A stretch of DNA of 34,028 nt from a virus: positions 1 through 34,028 of IMG/VR virus record IMGVR_UViG_3300042385_000712; one strand, written 5' to 3'. Made by a program: the position numbers and the translations under genes. Below, piece after piece: positions 20,034 through 27,553 of the stretch; the stretch's first letter is position 1; the number at the start of each line of letters is the position of its first letter. The notes under the pieces are model-generated. The model had not been told where the DNA came from, made no database searches, and saw nothing but the letters and a program-made list of their open reading frames with translations.

Positions 20034-20567
20034 TTAACCGTTAAGTCTGCTTACAAGCTCACGCTTTTGATTCTGCGGCAGCTTCGCGTCGATCATTGCA
20101 CTTGCCTTGCCATTGGTCATGTAAATACTCTGGACGGCGATTCTGTGCAAATGCAGCAACTCCTTGCGGTTCATCGCAAACGCCAAGCAATAGCTTTCGG
20201 CATTGTTCGGGAATTTTGCAATGTGCCGTCCTGCATCCTCAAATGTTGCAACGTGCTTTAGATCGTAAGTCTCAATTGCATGAGCAAGCCAATCTTGCGG
20301 CGTAAATCCTTTTTGTGATGTCTTGACGAATGCAGACAAATGATGCAGCGGATGAGCTGCTGGCAATGTCTCCATGCGCGACCATGCCCGGGACATCGCA
20401 ATCGAATCGTGTTTGCCATCAATGCTGTGAGACTCAAAATAATAGCGCGAATAAACGCTGCCGTTTTCGTGGGAAATAATTTTGCAAGGCACGTCTTGAG
20501 CGTTCGGGATTCCGATGCTCATGAGTGACGTTGCAAGGTTGATGTCACCTGTTCCAAATTTCTCCAT
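20034..20567 (-). CDS. hypothetical tail-region protein
   Basis: The 177-aa protein (MEKFGTGDINLATSLMSIGI, HENGSVYSRYYFESHSIDG, FVKTSQKGFTPQDWLAHAIE, AMNRKELLHLHRIAVQSIYM) lies between the Ser/Thr-rich tail protein and the chaperone genes. It is mixed alpha/beta with several His residues. No family recognised; a tail accessory role follows from position alone. Upstream is CAAAAAGAAA with no ribosome-binding site. Confidence 0.55.
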   Translation of the reverse strand: MEKFGTGDINLATSLMSIGIPNAQDVPCKIISHENGSVYSRYYFESHSIDGKHDSIAMSRAWSRMETLPAAHPLHHLSAFVKTSQKGFTPQDWLAHAIETYDLKHVATFEDAGRHIAKFPNNAESYCLAFAMNRKELLHLHRIAVQSIYMTNGKASAMIDAKLPQNQKRELVSRLNG

Positions 20568-20582
20568 TTTCTTTTTGAGTTG

Positions 20583-21437
20583 TTACGATGATTTGCCCAA
20601 AGCGGTGATCGTAAGGTTTGTTCCTGCTGATGTAGCAGTGATAACTAGATCAGCGGTCAACATGCTGCCAGTAATGCCGCTTGTATTCCAGATTTTGCAA
20701 GGTAGCGTCAAAACCTGAGTGCCGTTCGTTGCCGATGCACTGCCGCTTGTGACGTTGATTTCTAGCGCGTAAATCCGCGCCATAGATGTCAGTGTAACGC
20801 CTTCAAAGTCTTTGCCGTCTCCGTCTAAAACTTGCACTCCAGAACTGGCAACCCCTGCCGTTGTATCAGTGCTTGTGGATGCCGCTGTGATTCCTAATCC
20901 GCTAGGTATCGCTATGTTCAACGTGCCATCGTTGGCAAGAAAGTTGCCATTTGCATCTGCTTTAACTGTCAGCACAATATCGGCACCTGAGCTTGCCACC
21001 GAGTATTTAGCGGCGATTGCAGCATTTGCATTTAGCCCCGATGCAAGTGCGCTTGCAACTAGTATGGCGGTGTTCGCTGATGTCGTCAACGGGATTGTTA
21101 CAGCAAGCGGCGATCCCGTTAAAGTTGATCCCGTTACGGTGACAATGCAATTGCCGCTCGATGTTGCCCCAGCAGCAGCAATTACTGTGGCAGTTTCGAC
21201 TTGTGCAACTCCTGCGACAAATGCCGCGCTGCCAGTGCATACACCTGTTTGAACGTCTAGCGTTGCCGTGGTGCTAGATGTGGTAAGTCTTGCGCTGATT
21301 GCATAGCCAATGTCGGCAGTTGCAAATGATTGCTGCGCGGCAGAAGTTCCGACTGTAACTCTGCCAGTTGTGAGCGATGATGCGGGACTAGCGGTAAAGC
21401 TCGTGCCATTGTTTGTTAGTGCTGAGGAAATGATCAT
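20583..21437 (-). CDS. Ser/Thr/Ala-rich beta tail protein, possible major tail protein or decoration
   Basis: The 284-aa protein has very few charged residues and consists of Ser/Thr/Ala/Gly-rich beta strands (GTSFTASPASSLTTGRVTVG, AVTIPLTTSANTAILVASAL), with a final region closer to a folded domain (TLTSMARIYALEINVTSGSA). It could be the tail tube protein with an Ig-like or stalk insertion, or a surface-decoration protein. The smaller gene at 21449-21874 competes for the tube role. Confident as structural, not as to which. Confidence 0.6.
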   Translation of the reverse strand: MIISSALTNNGTSFTASPASSLTTGRVTVGTSAAQQSFATADIGYAISARLTTSSTTATLDVQTGVCTGSAAFVAGVAQVETATVIAAAGATSSGNCIVTVTGSTLTGSPLAVTIPLTTSANTAILVASALASGLNANAAIAAKYSVASSGADIVLTVKADANGNFLANDGTLNIAIPSGLGITAASTSTDTTAGVASSGVQVLDGDGKDFEGVTLTSMARIYALEINVTSGSASATNGTQVLTLPCKIWNTSGITGSMLTADLVITATSAGTNLTITALGKSS

Positions 21438-21448
21438 AATTTTTTTTA

Positions 21449-21874
21449 TTAGCTTGCTGTCGATACTGCGGATGAATCAATGCTTGGTTTAAATACGCAT
21501 GTAAGATCGCCCATCTCAAATCCTGTATTGCTGCGCTTGAGCGATGCTTGCAAAACGATAACGCTGGCATTTGCTACGGGTGTGATTTTGAGCAAGTCAG
21601 TGGTAACCGTTAGCGAGTCCGCTGATGTGTTGGCAAGCGTTACCGTGTCAGCGATGCCGACTACTAAACCTGCGCCTTTGACCGCAACTACGCCATCAAT
21701 TGTTACGTCGATAGATTCATTGTAAATGCTCATGCCTACATCCTGCCCTACATGGTTAGGAGCGTAAGCAACTTCACTGTTGCCACTGTAACTGATGTTT
21801 GCAGCAAAAAGACCCGTTGATGCGGATTCTGATGCGATGCCAAATTTTGCCGTTCCGAAAACTGTTGCGCTCAT
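21449..21874 (-). CDS. small structural protein, candidate tail tube protein
   Basis: The 141-aa protein is a compact beta protein (SATVFGTAKFGIASESASTG, YNESIDVTIDGVVAVKGAG, SVIVLQASLKRSNTGFEMGD) with an acidic midsection. It lies just after the tail-terminator-like gene, where siphophages keep the major tail tube gene, and length fits a minimal tube subunit. No motif proves it. Confidence 0.55.
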   Translation of the reverse strand: MSATVFGTAKFGIASESASTGLFAANISYSGNSEVAYAPNHVGQDVGMSIYNESIDVTIDGVVAVKGAGLVVGIADTVTLANTSADSLTVTTDLLKITPVANASVIVLQASLKRSNTGFEMGDLTCVFKPSIDSSAVSTAS

Positions 21875-21886
21875 ATATTTTGTTGA

Positions 21887-22312
21887 TTAGATTTTGCACC
21901 CTGTGAGGGTGAATGATATTTGTGAAATTGTGGTGTCGTTGTCTGCCGATGTTTCGAGTTCAAAATCTCTTGCATCAAAAATTCTTGTCAGCGTATTGTC
22001 TGCTTCCGACCATGCGAGCAATGTAACAACATCGCCAAGCAAGTCATAGAATTGACCTTCTAGCTCATCCTTGTCGGCTAGCGTAGTGCCACCGTTCACC
22101 CTCGGCACTGTGCCAAGTTGTGCCGCGATGCTAAAATCAATAACGCCGCGCAAAACTTCATGCTCTTTGCTGCCAGTAATTGTGAGCTTGATTGCGGGAG
22201 GCTCGATCAAGCTTTGATCCCCGTCGATAAAAACATCCAAATCAGCAAGATCACCGATTGCGTTATCGGCGATGTAATTTTTGAGTGATTCAAGAATGAG
22301 CGTTGAGGTCAT
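21887..22312 (-). CDS. tail terminator-like protein (gpU-type position)
   Basis: The 141-aa protein (TSTLILESLKNYIADNAIGD, EPPAIKLTITGSKEHEVLRG, DELEGQFYDLLGDVVTLLAW, SQISFTLTGCKI) has the helix-strand-helix-strand plan of tail terminator proteins that cap the tail tube and join it to the head. The assignment rests on plan and gene order: after the gpZ-like gene and before the tube gene. Overlaps the upstream gene as ATGA. Confidence 0.6.
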   Translation of the reverse strand: MTSTLILESLKNYIADNAIGDLADLDVFIDGDQSLIEPPAIKLTITGSKEHEVLRGVIDFSIAAQLGTVPRVNGGTTLADKDELEGQFYDLLGDVVTLLAWSEADNTLTRIFDARDFELETSADNDTTISQISFTLTGCKI

Positions 22313-23004
22313 GCTGCTTTTTGTTTTTTGAATTTAGCCGTTGCCGCTTTGTCATACCACTTGAGAATGTTTAACAATGCGCGTTTCACCACCTGAGTCT
22401 TGCGCGATTGCGGTAGAATTTCAGGGCTGGCACTATGTTTCACTGTGTTGTTTAATTCCGCTTTTGGCGAAAAAATACTGCGCTTTGTTGTAGCATTTCC
22501 AAGGTTCGCAAACTTTTGAGCGTGTGGCAGAAAGTTTTTTCCAATGTTGACCTTTTGCGTACCGCTTTGCTTGCTCGATAGCTGATTGCCAGATCCAAAC
22601 CATGCGCCTTTTGCCATGCCAGCATTGTCCCGCTTTGGCTTCAATGCCTCTTGCAAGATTGCTGGCGTTACCGTCTTTCTTTGCTCAATAGGGAGCTTCA
22701 CAGTTCTACGCCGTCCGCGTGTTCTGTGTTGCTCGATCCATTCATAGCAAGCTTGCGGTGTTTTTAGCGATGGTCGAGATTCAACCATGCGGCAAACGTT
22801 CATAGCGTCGAGATAGATTGCCTTGTTTTGAATGTCCTTTGTTTTTTTACCCTTGCCAAACGCTTGTGTTGCGCCTGCAAGCTCCCTTGCGATCTGCACG
22901 CCCCACCGATACAAAGCTTGCTCTGATGACTCGCCAAACGACTTACTAGCCACAGCAAGGCTGCGCTCTAGTTGTCGATTGTCGGTTTTCATAGTTAGCT
23001 TCAT
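22309..23004 (-). CDS. gpZ/HK97-gp10-like head-tail protein
   Basis: The 231-aa protein begins with the helical NRQLERSLAVASKSFGESSE pattern of gp10/gpZ-like minor tail proteins. It continues with a strongly basic middle (RTRGRRRTVKLPIEQRK) and another basic C-terminus (AKFKKQKAA). Length exceeds typical gp10 proteins (about 130-200) because of the basic insert. It likely acts where tail meets head. The start overlaps the upstream stop as ATGA. Confidence 0.55.
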   Translation of the reverse strand: MKLTMKTDNRQLERSLAVASKSFGESSEQALYRWGVQIARELAGATQAFGKGKKTKDIQNKAIYLDAMNVCRMVESRPSLKTPQACYEWIEQHRTRGRRRTVKLPIEQRKTVTPAILQEALKPKRDNAGMAKGAWFGSGNQLSSKQSGTQKVNIGKNFLPHAQKFANLGNATTKRSIFSPKAELNNTVKHSASPEILPQSRKTQVVKRALLNILKWYDKAATAKFKKQKAA

Positions 23005-23333
23005 GCTCTGGTGATTGATTCCAATTTAAGAGTGATAAAAGAACGTCCTGAAACAATGTCTGTTAGTCGAAATGATCTGCTGCGGGATGATACCGATGAT
23101 CCGATATAACTCTTAATCGACGCCGTGTAAGCAGTTGTAAATTCAGTGCTTTCAACGACTGCTTGAAAACTAGCAATCGGTGAAAATCCTGTGTCTTCGT
23201 AGCTTTGTGAATCTGCGATTTCATTTAATACCGCGCTAACAGACGCGCCACCGTTAATGGTGATGGTTTCCCCGCCAATCGTTGTGCGAGCGGATAGGAA
23301 AGCTTTTTTTGCAAATTCTGTTAGCGCGGACAT
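23001..23333 (-). CDS. head closure / head-tail joining protein (gpFII-like)
   Basis: The 110-aa protein (SALTEFAKKAFLSARTTIGG, TITINGGASVSAVLNEIADS, RLTDIVSGRSFITLKLESIT) has the plan of the lambda gpFII type of stopper: a helix, then beta strands, small size, right after the coat protein. A terminator-like hairpin lies directly before its ATG, which should lower its expression compared with the coat protein. Confidence 0.55.
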   Translation of the reverse strand: MSALTEFAKKAFLSARTTIGGETITINGGASVSAVLNEIADSQSYEDTGFSPIASFQAVVESTEFTTAYTASIKSYIGSSVSSRSRSFRLTDIVSGRSFITLKLESITRA

Positions 23334-23337
23334 TTTG

Positions 23338-23365
23338 AAAAAACCACCCCGCCATTTCTGACGGG
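23338..23365 (-). terminator. attenuator-like terminator after the coat gene
   Basis: On the minus strand CCCGTC (23365-23360) pairs with GGCGGG (23353-23348), one G-U wobble, 6-base loop, followed after GTGG by six U (23343-23338). It ends only 5 bases before the ATG at 23333. It would allow high coat expression and lower read-through into the head-completion and tail genes. Confidence 0.6.
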
Positions 23366-23394
23366 ATGGAAGTTATGACTACTACCAAGAAAAA

Positions 23395-24543
23395 TTAGTC
23401 AGCAAGCAAACAGATATGCTCTGGCTTGAGAACCTTAGCACCCCACAGAACACCGATTTCGTAGTGAACCATGCGATAGCCGGGATAGACAGCAAGCTCA
23501 AAGCTAAGTCCGCTGCGTGGGTCAGTTACGACTTCGCGCATCAAAGCAAGATCGTTGCCGCCAAGTGGAACTTCTGGCAAGCGTGTTGCAAGGATAATTG
23601 CGTTGCGGCTGAATGCAGCGTTTGCATCTTGCGCGCTGAGAACCGTCACAGCATCGTTGTTGGCGATTGCTTTGATAAGTCCAGGTGCTGCGATTGTGAT
23701 ATCGCCGTCTCCGTCACCTGCGAATCCGCTGGTTACGGTGTAAGTGTTGCCGCCAATGGTCACAAGCGATCCAGTTGGGATTGTGCCAGTGCCTGTGTCA
23801 ACGTGGATCGTGGTGCTGCCGACTGGATAACCTGCTACAAGGTCAACAAGGTAGTTTGCACCTGTGGCAGTGGCGGTTAATCCGATTTGAGCAGACTCAC
23901 GAACACCGAAACCCATAAGGTTGCCAAGAACTCCTTGGCGAAGCAAGCCGTTATCTCCAGCACTATCAACGCTGTTAAGCTGGGTCAATCCGCGCATGGC
24001 AGCGGAAGCCGTGGTGTTGAGAACCATGTGACGGTCGCTAAGTGGTGCGCCGCGATCATCCAAGAACTTTTTGGCAAATGCAGCATCTTTCAATGTTGCG
24101 CTAAACAAAGTTGTTGCGTTTGGTGTGATTGCACCCGATGCACCAAGTGCGGCAGCGTCAGCGAGGTCATTTTCGATCTCATTTACGGCAGCGCGGATGG
24201 CTTGGGCGATTTGATCCTGAGCAACTGACAAAGTGCCAGCACCTTGATTGACCGCGTATTGCTCCTCAGCACTCCAAGAGAATGGAAAAGCGCGAGCCTT
24301 GGTGATTGTGATGTTTTCGTTGCCTACGGTTTGATCTGCGATTGCAGGAAAAGCCATGGCAGCGGTGATGTCCTTGCCTGCTGTATTTGCAGCAGTTTTG
24401 AACGAACGGAGATTTTGACCAACGGCAACGCGATCAGCGGAAGCGTCACGGGTTACGGATGGGATAAATCCGACAAGCTCACGCGATACCACGTCAAGCG
24501 CGGAATAAGCGTCAGCCACTAAGTTAGTAAGTGTGTTTGACAT
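23395..24543 (-). CDS. major capsid protein, P22 coat-like
   Basis: The 382-aa protein starts NTLTNLVADAYSALDVVSRE and LVGFIPSVTRDASADRVAVG, a pattern of the P22 gp5 coat family. It contains an inserted Gly/Thr-rich beta domain (about 230-300, GTGTIPTGSLVTIGGNTYTV) and ends with YEIGVLWGAKVLKPEHICLL, also typical. It builds the icosahedral head, with the neighbouring coiled-coil protein as likely scaffold. The start is in ACATAACACATG without a ribosome-binding site, odd for such a highly made protein. Confidence 0.85.
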   Translation of the reverse strand: MSNTLTNLVADAYSALDVVSRELVGFIPSVTRDASADRVAVGQNLRSFKTAANTAGKDITAAMAFPAIADQTVGNENITITKARAFPFSWSAEEQYAVNQGAGTLSVAQDQIAQAIRAAVNEIENDLADAAALGASGAITPNATTLFSATLKDAAFAKKFLDDRGAPLSDRHMVLNTTASAAMRGLTQLNSVDSAGDNGLLRQGVLGNLMGFGVRESAQIGLTATATGANYLVDLVAGYPVGSTTIHVDTGTGTIPTGSLVTIGGNTYTVTSGFAGDGDGDITIAAPGLIKAIANNDAVTVLSAQDANAAFSRNAIILATRLPEVPLGGNDLALMREVVTDPRSGLSFELAVYPGYRMVHYEIGVLWGAKVLKPEHICLLAD

Positions 24544-24551
24544 GTGTTATG

Positions 24552-24980
24552 TTAGTTGATGATTTTGCCGCCAGTTTTGACGAAGTTCATGCGCTCGGCA
24601 GGCGTGAGCGTGTTGAACTGTTGGAGAGTTTTGTTTTTGATTGCGCTTTCTTCCTCGATTGCAACTGGTGTTTCGTGTCCGTTTTGCGAAAGTAGCACAA
24701 TGGCTTTTTGCTCTGCGCTAGCCTCGGCAGTTTGCACTTCTTCTTGGAGAGTTACGATTTGCGCTTGTGCTTGTGTCAAGCTTTCTGCGGATGTATCACG
24801 CTCTGCGGTGAGAGTTGCAACTTGTGCTTGCAAGTCAGAAATTGATTGTGCATGAGCTGCGACTGTCTCACGTTCAGCGGATAGTTCAGCTTGTGCTGCG
24901 GTCAGATCCTCGGTGAGCGATGCAATTTGCGATTGCGCGGCTTCGAGGTCTGCTTTGTTTGCGAATGGGTTAAAGCTCAT
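24552..24980 (-). CDS. coiled-coil scaffold-like protein
   Basis: The 142-aa protein starts MSFNPFANKADLEAAQSQIA and is one long coiled coil to about residue 95 (heptads ASLTEDLTAAQAELSAERE, QAQVATLTAERDTSAESL). A short C-terminal domain follows (NTLTPAERMNFVKTGGKIIN). Its position between protease and coat genes and the all-helical form fit a head scaffold. It starts a possible own transcript (TTGACG element at 25012-25017). Confidence 0.65.
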   Translation of the reverse strand: MSFNPFANKADLEAAQSQIASLTEDLTAAQAELSAERETVAAHAQSISDLQAQVATLTAERDTSAESLTQAQAQIVTLQEEVQTAEASAEQKAIVLLSQNGHETPVAIEEESAIKNKTLQQFNTLTPAERMNFVKTGGKIIN

Positions 24981-24996
24981 TTCGAGTTCGATTTTT

Positions 24997-25018
24997 GATT
25001 GATTTGTGTTACGTCAAG
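24997..25018 (-). promoter_or_regulatory. late promoter-like element before the scaffold gene
   Basis: CTTGACGTAACACAAATCAATC on the minus strand, matching 19 of 22 bases of the element at 27515-27536. The TTGACG box (25017-25012) is 31 bases from the ATG at 24980, so the start of transcription would fall at or near the start codon. An A-tract precedes it. Confidence 0.5.
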
Positions 25019-25026
25019 ATTTTTTT

Positions 25027-25776
25027 TCAGATAATTTCATCTGCCAAGCCTAGGTCGATTGCTCGTTGTCCAGAATACCAGCCAGCGCGGAAAACTTCTT
25101 CGTCGATGTCTGGTCTGCGCTCTGAAACAAACGCTTTAAAAGCATCGCCAAATTGATTTGCTGACTCTTGCAAAAATGCTAGTTGCTCTGCATTCGGCTC
25201 CAAATGGAAAGTTGATTTCAGCGTTGCGCCTTCGTTGGTTATTGCCTTTGCCTCAATTCCGATATTGCGCTCGTATTGAGTATAATCATACCAAGTCATG
25301 ATTGTTCCGATGTTGCCGATTTGAGCGGTTTCAGAAATCACAATGCGATTGGTAGCACTTGCCAGCATGTAAGCCGCAGAGCAAGCGCAAGACATTACCG
25401 TTGCGGCAGTTGGCACGGATAGTGATGCAATGTAGCGCGAAAGCTCAATAGCACCATTTACGCTGCCGCCTCCGCTGTTGATTACAAAGTTGATTGCTTG
25501 CGCTCCTTGCTCCATCAAATCATCAATCTCATCTTTGATCGTATCGTAGCTGGTCACGATTCCGACCTTTTCGTAAATTGCTGGAACTCCATTTGTCAGC
25601 ATCCCCTGTATCGAGATTGTGCCGATTTCATTTTCGATTGATGGCGATGGTCGAAGGTTGTAAAAATCCTCAATCTCAACATCGTCGAGACTAGCGTTCA
25701 TTGCAGCGTTTAGCTGTGACGCATCGCAAGCGTAAAAGCGTTGCATTGCAAGGTGATTATGCAGTTGGTTCTTCAT
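25027..25776 (-). CDS. S49/SppA-type head maturation protease (lambda gpC-like)
   Basis: The 249-aa protein has the S49 fold signature: NEIGTISIQGML, NFVINSGGGSVNGAIELSRY, the nucleophile region MSCACSAAYMLASATNRI (Ser about 133), AQIGNIGTIMTWYD, and a candidate catalytic Lys in GATLKST (about 187). It should cleave scaffold and portal ends during head maturation. Unlike lambda gpC, it has no long C-terminal scaffold domain; a separate scaffold-like gene follows. It overlaps the portal gene by 20 bases. Confidence 0.88.
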   Translation of the reverse strand: MKNQLHNHLAMQRFYACDASQLNAAMNASLDDVEIEDFYNLRPSPSIENEIGTISIQGMLTNGVPAIYEKVGIVTSYDTIKDEIDDLMEQGAQAINFVINSGGGSVNGAIELSRYIASLSVPTAATVMSCACSAAYMLASATNRIVISETAQIGNIGTIMTWYDYTQYERNIGIEAKAITNEGATLKSTFHLEPNAEQLAFLQESANQFGDAFKAFVSERRPDIDEEVFRAGWYSGQRAIDLGLADEII

Positions 25777-27226
25777 TCGGTGTAGATTGTTGTTGGCTCA
25801 TTTCGTTTGGCGTGAGCATCACCATTTCGCGATCTTCGATGATCACTTTGTATTTTTCTGCTACTTGCGCGGCGATGACTTTGCGCATTGCGATTTCCTC
25901 AGCGCGCTCGGTGTAATGCTCCGTTAGCGTTGTGCCTTGCGCTTCCAGAATGTCACCCATGTTGATGGTTCCAAGTTTGAATCCTTCGCGTGCCATTTGC
26001 GCTTCTCTGCCATCATCCACGGTCAAACGTGGCGGCATTGTAAATGACCAAGAAAACGGCGCGGCAACTTGTGTGATTTTCCCGTTGGCTGCCAGAACTG
26101 CATAAGCGTATTCAAGCTTGCGCTTGGCAATATATTTCAGCACTTTTTGACGTGCAAGAATAGCTCTGCGTGCGCGTTCAACTTCTGCCCGTTCTGCCGT
26201 GCCTTGCCCTGCTGGCTTCCAAGTCATCGAATATGACCAGCCAATGCCTATCAAGCTCATTCGGATCATGCGGTCATGAAATGATTCCCAAACGTCACCG
26301 GGGTTTTCGTGTTTGATTGTTTCAATTTTGCTGCCGCTGCCAGCTACAAAGTAACGGTTTGTTCCTGGCTGAACTCGCTCAAAAGTGATTCCAGTATCAG
26401 TGTTACAAAGCATGTCAGTGTTTGCTGGATCGTCCAAATCAGCACCTCCAATTTCGTTGTGTTCAACAAGCCCAATGCTTGAAACGATCATTTGACGGAT
26501 GCGTTCGTATTCGGTTGATTGCAAGCAATGCTTCAAATCTTCCAATGCGTGCGTAAAGCTCGGCAATCCGCGCCCTTGCTCCTGCCATTCAGGGTTAAAG
26601 CCGTGAATGATTTTGTATGCTGGGAAATCCTCATAATCCGATGACTGCGTGCCAGTGCTGATACGAAATGCAATCGGTCTGCCAGCTTTGTTGTAAATAA
26701 CGCCATCGCGGATGACTGCGCCTTTGTAGGTGCCGTCTTTTAGCTCTTGCCCGTCCGCTGCGTTTTTGCTCCAACATTGGTGATACGGGATCGACTGAAA
26801 CTGTGGAAATGTCCCGCTTGAATCGTAGGTCAAAAGCGTGAAATCCCCGCCGTCTCGATCCATGGCGATGGATGTCAAACGCAAGTCAGTTTGCCAATCA
26901 TACATCCCGCCGCGGATGTCGCTGTTAGGATAAAGCACGTTTATCAGGTATTGCGTGGCAGCGTTGCCAGCGTCACGATCCGCGCCTGTGTAAGTTGGAA
27001 GCCATGCCTCACCAACGCTGTAATCGGCTTTTTGATTGATTGCTGCCCTCGGCACGCCCATGTTGGTGTATAGCCTGCGTGACAATGCCGCCAAGGTTCG
27101 GCGGTCATTCATCGGGATTAACTTGTCAATGTCACCATCTCGATTTTCGTATTGTGGCGAGCGGCGAACATCACGCGTAGCAGCGTGCGCAAATTTTACA
27201 GTTTGTCCGTATTGGTCAACGATCAT
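25757..27226 (-). CDS. portal protein, lambda gpB-type
   Basis: The 489-aa protein matches the lambda portal family: an N-terminal NDRRTLAALSRRLYTNMGVP, SIAMDRDGGDFTLLT, EWQEQGRGLPSFTHALEDLK, YERIRQMIVSSIGLVEHNEI, and EVERARRAILARQKVLKYIA in the helical stem. Twelve copies would form the ring at one head vertex through which DNA is packaged by the terminase. The last 25 residues are Gln/Ser/Pro-rich. The start overlaps the gpW-like gene by 4 bases. Confidence 0.9.
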   Translation of the reverse strand: MIVDQYGQTVKFAHAATRDVRRSPQYENRDGDIDKLIPMNDRRTLAALSRRLYTNMGVPRAAINQKADYSVGEAWLPTYTGADRDAGNAATQYLINVLYPNSDIRGGMYDWQTDLRLTSIAMDRDGGDFTLLTYDSSGTFPQFQSIPYHQCWSKNAADGQELKDGTYKGAVIRDGVIYNKAGRPIAFRISTGTQSSDYEDFPAYKIIHGFNPEWQEQGRGLPSFTHALEDLKHCLQSTEYERIRQMIVSSIGLVEHNEIGGADLDDPANTDMLCNTDTGITFERVQPGTNRYFVAGSGSKIETIKHENPGDVWESFHDRMIRMSLIGIGWSYSMTWKPAGQGTAERAEVERARRAILARQKVLKYIAKRKLEYAYAVLAANGKITQVAAPFSWSFTMPPRLTVDDGREAQMAREGFKLGTINMGDILEAQGTTLTEHYTERAEEIAMRKVIAAQVAEKYKVIIEDREMVMLTPNEMSQQQSTPNEEPTA

Positions 27227-27501
27227 TGGAAAAATACACGGGTTCGGGTTGTGGATGTGAAGCCGTTGTCATAATGCCAAACGACTCGCTCCAATAGTGC
27301 CAAGCGGTCAGCTTTGGAAATAGTCGTTGACTGTGAGAAGGTTTGACCGTTGACCGTTGCGCTAGTTAACTCTTTGCCAGCATCGGCTGATGTGGCAACT
27401 TCCAGCGCAATCGCGGCGTATTCGTCACGAATGGTTTGCATGGCAGTCGCGTTCGTTCGCGTAGCCTTTGCGACCGTTAATGCTAGCCGAGCAAGATTCA
27501 T
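27223..27501 (-). CDS. gpW-like head-tail joining protein
   Basis: The 92-aa protein lies exactly where lambda has W, between terminase large subunit and portal. It is helical (MNLARLALTVAKATRTNATA, RDEYAAIALEVATSADAG) with a central beta turn (SATVNGQTFSQSTTISKAD) and a final LLERVVWHYDNGF. This helix-hairpin-helix plan fits gpW. The ATG is 28 bases after a TTGACG box, so the mRNA may be leaderless. Confidence 0.65.
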   Translation of the reverse strand: MNLARLALTVAKATRTNATAMQTIRDEYAAIALEVATSADAGKELTSATVNGQTFSQSTTISKADRLALLERVVWHYDNGFTSTTRTRVFFQ

Positions 27502-27514
27502 GCGCGTATTGCGC

Positions 27515-27536
27515 GATTGATTCTTGTTGCGTCAAG
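27515..27536 (-). promoter_or_regulatory. late promoter-like element before the gpW-like gene
   Basis: CTTGACGCAACAAGAATCAATC on the minus strand, with TTGACG at 27535-27530 and GCAATA as a poor -10 at 17 bases. The ATG is 28 bases after the box. It follows an A-tract after the terminase stop. See the matching element at 24997-25018. Confidence 0.5.
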
Positions 27537-27553
27537 TATTTTTTTCGGCTAAT

